NCBI GenBank assembly: GCA_947630075.1
Contig: CANRGF010000008.1
Span: 1-18,570, forward strand
Direction: 5' to 3'
Length of the DNA: 18,570 bases
Origin: an uncultured Clostridia bacterium
GTDB taxonomy: Bacteria; Bacillota; Clostridia; Christensenellales; UBA1242
In this document: positions 14,253 through 18,570 of the stretch, piece after piece
Numbering within the stretch: the stretch's first letter is position 1
Layout: every line of letters starts with the position of its first letter
Made by a program: the position numbers and the translations under genes
Notes under the pieces: generated by a model
Databases searched by the model: none
Told to the model about the DNA's origin: nothing
The model's input: only the letters and a program-made list of their open reading frames with translations

Positions 14253-14940
14253 AAGTTTCATATAGCGCGATACCCACACTAATTGGCAAATTTAGGCTAT
14301 CAATTTTGCTGCTATGTTTAATTAAAACTGTTTTGCCAAAATTTTCGCATTCAATAGGAAGCCCATGCGCTTCATTGCCAAACACTAAGTCAAAAGCGCT
14401 ATCAGTTATTTTAAAACTGCCTAATATTTGTTTGCCATTTAGCATAAAGAAATATTTCTCATTTTTAGTGTTTAGATAATCATTTAGATTTTCATATTCA
14501 ACAATATTGAGTGAAAAAATTGCGCCCATGCTGGATCTTACCACTTTTGGATTAAAATAATCCACTGCAGGCCTAACAATAATTATGTTTTTTATGCCAA
14601 AGCCAAGCGCCGTGCGCATAATCGTGCCAAGATTTCCCATGTCGCTTGGATTAACAAGCACTAAATTGTTTCCGTCCATCTTTGTGCCGACATATTTTTT
14701 AAACACGCCTATCACAAACACATTTTCTTTGTTTGCAATCTTTTCAATCGTCTTATCGTCTTGTTCAACTTTAATGTCGTGTTTTTTGCAAAGATTAAAG
14801 AGGTTCGCCACTTCCTCTGTCTTTTTTAATTTAGAGTGATAAATAACCGCCACCACATTTTGCGCTTTTGCTTTAATTAGCTCAAATGTTGGGAAAGCAC
14901 CAAAGGTAAATGAAATATCTTTATATTTATATTTTAGCAT
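14239..14940 (-). CDS. TrmH/SpoU-family RNA 2'-O-methyltransferase
   Basis: The 233-residue enzyme transfers methyl from S-adenosylmethionine to a ribose 2'-OH of tRNA or rRNA. Residues ~1-80 match the substrate-binding N-terminal part. The SPOUT domain (~90-233) has motif 1 'NPSDMGNLGTIMRTALGFG' with R109, motif 2 'LVFGNEAHGLP' (~185-195), and motif 3 'SLNLPISVGIALYE' (~215-228), which together form the trefoil knot. Motif 1 reads N-P-S-D-M-G where N-P-x-N-x-G is commoner. The exact RNA target is not visible. The ATG at 14940 lacks a clear SD. The gene lies downstream of rpsO beyond a terminator, so it probably has its own weak promoter or depends on read-through. Confidence 0.9.
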   Translation of the reverse strand: MLKYKYKDISFTFGAFPTFELIKAKAQNVVAVIYHSKLKKTEEVANLFNLCKKHDIKVEQDDKTIEKIANKENVFVIGVFKKYVGTKMDGNNLVLVNPSDMGNLGTIMRTALGFGIKNIIIVRPAVDYFNPKVVRSSMGAIFSLNIVEYENLNDYLNTKNEKYFFMLNGKQILGSFKITDSAFDLVFGNEAHGLPIECENFGKTVLIKHSSKIDSLNLPISVGIALYETFKVL

Positions 14941-14954
14941 AATTTAGAAAATAA

Positions 14955-14990
14955 AACAAAAAAATGACTGAAATCAGCCATTTTTTATTA
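14955..14990. terminator. rpsO terminator, symmetric
   Basis: ATGACTGA (14964-14971) pairs with TCAGCCAT (14974-14981) with one wobble, flanked by A and T runs on both sides. It lies just beyond the rpsO stop and ends its transcript. Confidence 0.8.
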
Positions 14991-14998
14991 ACTTTTTA

Positions 14999-15259
14999 TT
15001 AGCCACGAATGCCAAGTTTTTGCTTGATTGCACGGGCACGATTAATGTCTTTCTCAGACAAATAATCCAATAATTTCTTGCGGGTGGAAACCATCTTGTT
15101 TAGCCCACGAGTTGAGTGCAAATCTTGCTTGTTTGATTTAAGGTGCTCAGTTAAGTTTTTAATTCTTTCTGTGAGCAAAGCAATTTGAACTTCAACACTG
15201 CCTGTGTCGGCTTCATTTTTGCCATAAGTTTTAACCACTTCTGCCTTATTGATTTTCAT
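14999..15259 (-). CDS. rpsO: Small-subunit ribosomal protein S15
   Basis: This 86-residue protein has the usual length minus the often-cleaved first few residues. It is helical throughout and binds 16S rRNA helices 20-22 during 30S assembly. The typical core is present: 'GSVEVQIALLTERIKNLTEHLK', 'HSTRGLNKMVSTRKKLLDYL' and a basic C-terminus. AAGGAG lies seven bases upstream of the ATG. Its own promoter and a long stem-loop in the leader stand upstream, and a terminator follows. In Bacillus and many other bacteria pnp comes next; here it is two loci further on. Confidence 0.98.
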   Translation of the reverse strand: MKINKAEVVKTYGKNEADTGSVEVQIALLTERIKNLTEHLKSNKQDLHSTRGLNKMVSTRKKLLDYLSEKDINRARAIKQKLGIRG

Positions 15260-15284
15260 AAACTTCTCCTTTTAATTATATTCG

Positions 15285-15329
15285 CCTCAAACCAAGTTGG
15301 CGTTGGAGTGTCGCTCAACTTTGTTTAGG
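15285..15329 (-). promoter_or_regulatory. Long stem-loop in the rpsO leader, possible S15 autoregulatory site
   Basis: On the - strand the leader folds into one ~45-base hairpin: CCT/AGG, AAAC/GTTT, AAGTTG/CAACTT and GCG/CGC. It has single bulges and a nine-base loop ACACTCCAA, about 16 base pairs in all. It ends ~15 bases before the SD. S15 is known to repress its own translation through varied leader structures in different bacteria; assignment here is inference. Confidence 0.55.
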
Positions 15330-15339
15330 TACACCGCAT

Positions 15340-15367
15340 ATTTTACATAAAATTTGAAATTTGTCAA
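15340..15367 (-). promoter_or_regulatory. rpsO promoter
   Basis: On the - strand a perfect TTGACA (15367-15362), a 16-base spacer and TAAAAT (15345-15340) predict a start near 15333 and a leader of ~74 bases holding the stem-loop. Confidence 0.75.
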
Positions 15368-15474
15368 GCGGTTTTTTTATTTTTAGCAAACTCAACTGTG
15401 TGTTTTTACAAAATTTGTAAAAAAGGCGGCACATAAAAATTTCAACATTTCACACACTAGCAAAAGAGGCTTTT

Positions 15475-16695
15475 ATGAGAAAATTGTTTTTTATTTCAAT
15501 ATTTTTGGCAATAGCAATGGTGGGCACTGCCTTTATCTTACCAAGCATAAAAAAGGTCAATAGTCTGCCAGACGATATGGTGGTTACTTTCAGCGACATT
15601 GAAGAAGCAAATAGTTCAAATGAATTTTCACCCGTTATTAACCTTCAACTGCCTGAAAATATCGATGTTTCTTCCACGGGCGAACTCACCAACACGGTGA
15701 TGAAAGTGAAACTTTTCAATTTGTTCACAATTAAAAAAGTGAATGTTCGCCTGCTTGCCGACACAGATGTTTATGTTGGCGGCGAAACGGTTGGGTTTAA
15801 CCTTTTCAGTGAAGGGGTTATCTGCGTGGGCAGCAATGCCGTGGTTACGAGTGATGGCTTGCAAGAGCCAATCAAGGATAGCGGAATTTTGGAAGGTGAT
15901 GCCATATTAAAAATTGAAAACATCACAATAGAAAACATTCAAGATGTAAACCGAATCATCAATCTGCCCTCTCTTGCAGGCAAAGAACTTGAAGTTACAT
16001 TAAAGCGGGGCGACCAAATAATCACCACAAAAATCAAACCTGCATTTGACATTCTCGGCCAGAATTATAAATTGGGCTTGTGGGTTAGAAACAACGCAAG
16101 CGGAGTGGGCACACTAACCTATGTGAAACTGAGCGATTTTAGATTTGGTGCGGTTGGGCACCCAATCGTGGATAATAGTTTGGGAGAAAATTTTTCTGTT
16201 GGCAGTGGCAACATTTATAAGTGCCGTTTGCTAGGCATTAAAAAGGGCGAAAAAAATAACCCGGGGGAAATCCGCTCTTCAATCAACCTTAGCGATGACG
16301 CCATTGGTCTTGCGGACACAAATTGCGAGTTTGGCGTGTATGGCAACATTTTAAACAAAACGGTGATTGACGCAGAGCGAACAGCAAGTTTGGGTGGCAG
16401 ACTTTCAGTGAAGTTGGGAGATGCAAAAATATATTGTGCGTTAGATAACGGCGGAGTGAAAGCATATAATGTGAAAATCATAAAGGCTAATAAGCAAAAG
16501 TCTGCGGACGACAAAAGCATGATTATCAAAGTAACCGACAAAGAGTTGCTAAACAAAACGGGCGGAATAATTCAAGGCATGAGTGGCAGCCCGATTGTGC
16601 AAAACGGCAAGATTGTGGGAGCGGTTACACACGTGTTCGTAAACGACCCAACTCTCGGCTATGGAGTTTATGTAGATTGGATGGTAAACAATTAA
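15475..16695 (+). CDS. spoIVB: SpoIVB serine peptidase (S55 family)
   Basis: SpoIVB is made in the forespore and secreted to the intermembrane space, where it cleaves SpoIVFA to trigger pro-sigma-K processing. The 406-residue product has an N-terminal membrane anchor (~5-23), a PDZ domain (~110-190, around 'DSGILEGDAILKIEN'), and the S55 peptidase domain (~195-406). H229 in 'GAVGHPI' and S372 in 'GMSGSPI' align with the known B. subtilis catalytic His236 and Ser378; D355 sits where Asp363 is expected. So it looks active. AAGAGG precedes the ATG. It diverges from rpsO, unlike Bacillus, where it sits by recN and spo0A. Confidence 0.95.
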   Translation: MRKLFFISIFLAIAMVGTAFILPSIKKVNSLPDDMVVTFSDIEEANSSNEFSPVINLQLPENIDVSSTGELTNTVMKVKLFNLFTIKKVNVRLLADTDVYVGGETVGFNLFSEGVICVGSNAVVTSDGLQEPIKDSGILEGDAILKIENITIENIQDVNRIINLPSLAGKELEVTLKRGDQIITTKIKPAFDILGQNYKLGLWVRNNASGVGTLTYVKLSDFRFGAVGHPIVDNSLGENFSVGSGNIYKCRLLGIKKGEKNNPGEIRSSINLSDDAIGLADTNCEFGVYGNILNKTVIDAERTASLGGRLSVKLGDAKIYCALDNGGVKAYNVKIIKANKQKSADDKSMIIKVTDKELLNKTGGIIQGMSGSPIVQNGKIVGAVTHVFVNDPTLGYGVYVDWMVNN

Positions 16696-16731
16696 AAATT
16701 TGAAAAATGCGGACAAATTTTAAATTTTTTT
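16695..16731 (+). terminator. Possible weak spoIVB terminator
   Basis: AAAATTTG pairs with CAAATTTT over 8 bp, followed by AAATTTTTTT. The stem is AT-only apart from one G-C pair, so it is weak. Confidence 0.4.
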
Positions 16732-16750
16732 GAAAAATATATCAATTATT

Positions 16751-16778
16751 TTGAAATTTTAAAAATTTTTGCTAAAAT
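16751..16778 (+). promoter_or_regulatory. Promoter of the DUF362 gene
   Basis: TTGAAA (16751-16756), a 16-base spacer and TAAAAT (16773-16778) preceded by TGC (extended -10) lie just upstream of the GGAGG SD. Confidence 0.65.
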
Positions 16779-16793
16779 AATCACGGAGGAAAA

Positions 16794-17678
16794 ATGAAAT
16801 CAAAAGTTTATTTCACGAAAGAAATTTCACCAAAAAGTTTGATTAAAATTTATGACGCTCTTCAAGTGAAGTTGCCTGGCAAGGTGGCAGTGAAGATTTC
16901 CACGGGCGAGCCGGGAGGGCACAACTTTTTAAATCCAAATTTAATTAAAGATTTGGTGAAAAAATTAAATGGCACAATAGTTGAATGTTGCACCGCCTAT
17001 CGTGGCAAGAGATTTGACGCCAAGAGCCATTGGAAAGCCATTAAAGACCACGGCTTTTTAGACATCGCCCCTTGTGATATTATGGACGAGAACGGTGAAA
17101 TGAAAATTAAAATAAAAAAAGGCGTCCACATGAATGGCTATAATCTTGTGGGCACTCATTTAAAAAATTACGATTCAATGCTTATGCTTTCGCACTTTAA
17201 AGGGCACGCAATGGGCGGCTTTGGCGGTGCGCTGAAAAACATGAGCATAGGCGTTGCTTCGAGAAACGGAAAAGCATGGATTCATTCAGTGGGAAGGACG
17301 GCAGACCCAGACGCTATGTGGTCACTCCTTAATGACCAAGACGGCTTTTTGGAATGTATGGCAGAAGCAAGTTCTTCCGTGGCAGATTTCTTTGGAAGAA
17401 AAAATGTGGTGTATATCAATGTGGCAAATAGGCTTTCGGTGGACTGCGATTGCGATTCTAATCCAAGCGAGCCAGAAATGGCAGACATTGGCATTTTCGC
17501 TTCAACCGACCCCGTTGCCCTTGACCAATGCTGTCATGACGCAATCATTAATTCGCCCGATAAAGGCAAAAAATCCTTAGTTAAACGCATGAAGGATAAG
17601 CACGCAATTCACATAGTTGAGCACGCTGAGAAAATTGGGCTTGGCTCACGTGAATATGAACTGATTTCAATCGATTAA
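16794..17678 (+). CDS. DUF362 family protein
   Basis: The 294-residue cytosolic protein matches the DUF362 family: 'KVAVKISTGEPGGHNFLNP' near residues 30-48, 'LSHFKGHAMGGFGGALKNMSIGVASRNGK' near 132-160, and 'MADIGIFASTDPVALDQCCHDAI' near 230-252. The family has no firmly established reaction; members are often annotated as Fe-S centre proteins. Many relatives carry a ferredoxin-like CxxCxxC insert after the glycine-rich segment. This copy lacks it, having instead 'HSVGRTADPDAMWSLL', and its cysteines are scattered, so a [4Fe-4S] cluster is not evident. CGGAGG gives a good SD. It is a single-gene unit, convergent with csoR and sharing its terminator. Confidence 0.9.
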   Translation: MKSKVYFTKEISPKSLIKIYDALQVKLPGKVAVKISTGEPGGHNFLNPNLIKDLVKKLNGTIVECCTAYRGKRFDAKSHWKAIKDHGFLDIAPCDIMDENGEMKIKIKKGVHMNGYNLVGTHLKNYDSMLMLSHFKGHAMGGFGGALKNMSIGVASRNGKAWIHSVGRTADPDAMWSLLNDQDGFLECMAEASSSVADFFGRKNVVYINVANRLSVDCDCDSNPSEPEMADIGIFASTDPVALDQCCHDAIINSPDKGKKSLVKRMKDKHAIHIVEHAEKIGLGSREYELISID

Positions 17679-17704
17679 AAAATCGCCAAACGGCGATTTT
17701 TTAT
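17675..17704. terminator. Bidirectional terminator between DUF362 and csoR genes
   Basis: AATCGCC-AAAC-GGCGATT is extended by A runs on the left and T runs on the right. The symmetric hairpin stops both convergent transcripts. Confidence 0.9.
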
Positions 17705-17991
17705 TGAAATCTTTTATACATATTTGTTAATTCTTTTAGCACTTCAAGTTTGCCCTTTTTCAAATTCTCAGTAACGCAAGTTTCAATATGGCGCTCAATC
17801 ACAAAATTTGATAGGCTTTTAACTGATTTAAATATGCTAGATAATTGCACCAACACATCATCGCAATAAGCACCTGCGTTCACCATCTTTTTTACGCCCT
17901 CAATTTGACCGGTTAAAATGTTTAGCCTCTTAATTATAGCCACCTTATCACTTTCTTCGCGTTTTGCTTTTTTCTCAAAATCTTTTTCCAT
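17701..17991 (-). CDS. csoR: CsoR-family metal-sensing repressor
   Basis: The 96-residue, all-helical DUF156 repressor has the Cu(I)-binding triad Cys43 ('YCDD'), His68 and Cys72 ('ERHIETC'), the C-H-C pattern of true copper CsoR. 'RLNILTGQIEGVKKM' is the DNA-binding first helix. No extra N-terminal metal ligand of the RcnR/FrmR kind is present. The start is the ATG at 17991, with GGAGGGGG upstream; an in-frame ATG at 18042 would translate through the promoter and operator. No copper ATPase or chaperone gene follows, since the convergent DUF362 gene is next. It is thus an orphan here, most likely autoregulated and controlling targets elsewhere. Cu(I) is inferred; persulfide or other thiol sensing is possible in this superfamily. 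Confidence 0.93.
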   Translation of the reverse strand: MEKDFEKKAKREESDKVAIIKRLNILTGQIEGVKKMVNAGAYCDDVLVQLSSIFKSVKSLSNFVIERHIETCVTENLKKGKLEVLKELTNMYKRFQ

Positions 17992-18012
17992 TTTCCCCCC
18001 TCCATTGTTAAG

Positions 18013-18042
18013 ATTATACCCACACGGGTATGCCTTTGTCAA
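18013..18042 (-). promoter_or_regulatory. csoR promoter
   Basis: On the - strand a perfect TTGACA (18042-18037), an 18-base spacer and a perfect TATAAT (18018-18013) form a consensus promoter. Confidence 0.85.
18016..18031. promoter_or_regulatory. CsoR operator
   Basis: ATACCC-ACAC-GGGTAT is a GC-rich inverted repeat of the type bound by CsoR proteins (TACCC...GGGTA). It occupies the promoter spacer and half of the -10 box, so repressor binding would block csoR's own transcription. Confidence 0.85.
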
Positions 18043-18064
18043 ATGATTTTTTAATGTTTTTTAA

Positions 18065-18090
18065 TTTTTAAAAAAACCTTCTTAAGAAGG
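18065..18090 (-). terminator. tRNA-Gly terminator
   Basis: CCTTC-TTAA-GAAGG is followed by seven Ts on the - strand, five bases past the tRNA CCA end. Confidence 0.85.
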
Positions 18091-18095
18091 CTATG

Positions 18096-18169
18096 TGGAG
18101 CGGGTGATGGGAGTCGAACCCACCTCACAGGCTTGGGAAGCCCGCGTACTACCGATGTACTACACCCGC
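18096..18169 (-). tRNA. tRNA-Gly(CCC)
   Basis: A full cloverleaf is present: acceptor GCGGGTG/CACCCGC with an encoded CCA, D-stem GTAC/GTAC, anticodon stem CGGGC/GCCTG, and T-stem GTGGG/CCCAT. The loop TTCCCAA gives anticodon CCC, reading GGG. Confidence 0.95.
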
Positions 18170-18177
18170 GCTTGTTT

Positions 18178-18205
18178 ATTATAACACAAAAAAATAAAAA
18201 ATCAA
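18178..18205 (-). promoter_or_regulatory. tRNA-Gly promoter
   Basis: On the - strand TTGATT (18205-18200), a 16-base spacer and TGT-TATAAT (-10 at 18183-18178) lie eight bases upstream of the tRNA 5' end. Confidence 0.7.
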
Positions 18206-18255
18206 AGGTTTTAAAGAGATTTGCTTTTTTATATCAAATTTTTTGTTAAAATATC

Positions 18256-18284
18256 TTGACAATGACCTAAAATTTTGTTAATAT
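18256..18284 (+). promoter_or_regulatory. Promoter of the tRNA-Met/tRNA-Glu cluster
   Basis: TTGACA (18256-18261), a 17-base spacer and TAATAT (18279-18284) stand 21 bases before tRNA-Met. No promoter or terminator is seen between the two tRNAs, so they are probably co-transcribed. Confidence 0.75.
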
Positions 18285-18305
18285 ACACAAGTAACTTTAA
18301 AAGAC

Positions 18306-18381
18306 GGCGGTGTGGCTCAGCGGTTAGAGCAATCGGTTCATACCCGATAGGTCAGTAGTTCAATTCTACTCACCGCCACCA
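18306..18381 (+). tRNA. tRNA-Met(CAU), elongator type
   Basis: The acceptor is GGCGGTG/CACCGCC with an encoded CCA. The D-arm is standard, the anticodon stem is ATCGG/CCGAT, and the loop TTCATAC gives anticodon CAT. The 1-72 pair is G-C, not the mismatch of an initiator tRNA. The 'GGTTCATACCC' arm suits elongator Met more than tRNA-Ile2, though Ile2 (lysidine-modified CAU) cannot be fully excluded by eye. Confidence 0.9.
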
Positions 18382-18493
18382 CTCTTTACTTCCCCCACAA
18401 AACCTAAGTTTTGAGGGTTAAGGAGCAACCGAGCATAGGCGCACGTTTGCGAAGTGAAACGAAGCAAACAAGCAAAAGCGAGAGTTGCGACGC
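18382..18493 (+). other. Structured 112-base spacer between tRNA-Met and tRNA-Glu
   Basis: It has no gene. It holds a hairpin CAAAAC-CTAA-GTTTTG with outer CCC/GGG pairs, then a purine-rich part with GTTTGC/GCAAAC inverted arms and recurring GCGAA/AAGCRAA motifs. The length is large for a tRNA operon spacer. No T-run follows the hairpin, so it is not a classic terminator. Confidence 0.5.
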
Positions 18494-18568
18494 GGTCCCA
18501 TGGTCAAGCGGTTAAGACACCGCCCCTTCACGGCGGTATCAGGGGTTCGATTCCCCTTGGGACTACCA
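18494..18568 (+). tRNA. tRNA-Glu(UUC), with C33 and a G1-U72 end pair
   Basis: The fold is good: anticodon stem CCGCC/GGCGG, T-stem AGGGG/CCCCT and an encoded CCA. The loop CCTTCAC gives anticodon TTC. Position 33 is C where U is nearly universal, and the acceptor GGTCCCA meets TGGGACT, so 1-72 is a G-U pair. The rest looks like a normal Firmicute tRNA-Glu. Confidence 0.92.
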
Positions 18569-18570
18569 AA

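Noticed and set aside
15430..15459. A forespore sigma-G-like promoter for spoIVB (CACATA - 17 - CACACTA).
   Set aside because: The -10 is close to CATACTA, but the -35 matches poorly and the implied start site would cut into the SD; kept only as a possibility.
1..18570. CRISPR array, insertion sequence or replication origin.
   Set aside because: No regularly spaced repeats, transposase gene with terminal inverted repeats, or DnaA-box cluster was seen.

Overview
The window looks like chromosome from a low-GC, endospore-forming Firmicute, probably an uncultured Clostridia lineage. The support is AT-rich DNA with strong Shine-Dalgarno sites and TTGACA/TATAAT-type promoters, plus sporulation genes (spoIVB, a SpoIIIE-type translocase, a PdaB/YlxY-like deacetylase). 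The gene order spoIIIE - deacetylase - pnp - rpsO recalls the Bacillus rpsO-pnpA-ylxY...spoIIIE region. No species can be named from sequence alone.

Region 1 (1-2300): the end of an integrative element. A truncated unknown ORF, an excisionase-like winged-helix protein and a tyrosine integrase are tightly overlapped on the + strand. They are followed by short direct repeats and a strong terminator. The element abuts the 3' end of tRNA-Arg(UCG), and a decayed tRNA-Arg copy lies just behind that gene.

Region 2 (2380-6240, all - strand): a DUF5662 protein, a 240-bp T-rich low-complexity gap, then the cluster tsaD - transglutaminase-like protein - YcxB-like membrane protein. tsaD appears to have a promoter so close to its ATG that the mRNA would be leaderless. 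Upstream of it is an AbiJ_NTD4-type (abortive-infection family) gene with its own promoter.

Region 3 (6360-13645): a SpoIIIE/FtsK DNA translocase and a sporulation-type polysaccharide deacetylase that has lost its catalytic Asp. Divergent from these is an unrecognised 443-residue helical protein with a near-consensus promoter. It shares a bidirectional terminator with polynucleotide phosphorylase.

Region 4 (13755-15260): a divergent pair of 67-residue helix-turn-helix regulators sits between pnp and a TrmH-type RNA methyltransferase. A perfect 16-bp palindromic operator lies inside the promoter spacer of one of them. rpsO follows, with a strongly folded leader.

Region 5 (15475-18570): spoIVB, a DUF362 protein, an orphan csoR with its operator embedded in its own promoter, tRNA-Gly(CCC) on the - strand, and a tRNA-Met / tRNA-Glu cluster on the + strand that runs to the window edge. 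The tRNA-Glu carries an unusual C at position 33.

Most of the window is ordinary housekeeping and sporulation chromosome. The most novel-looking items are the two-regulator switch, the unknown 443-residue protein, the AbiJ-like gene, the degenerate deacetylase, and the tRNA-adjacent element with its pseudo-tRNA.
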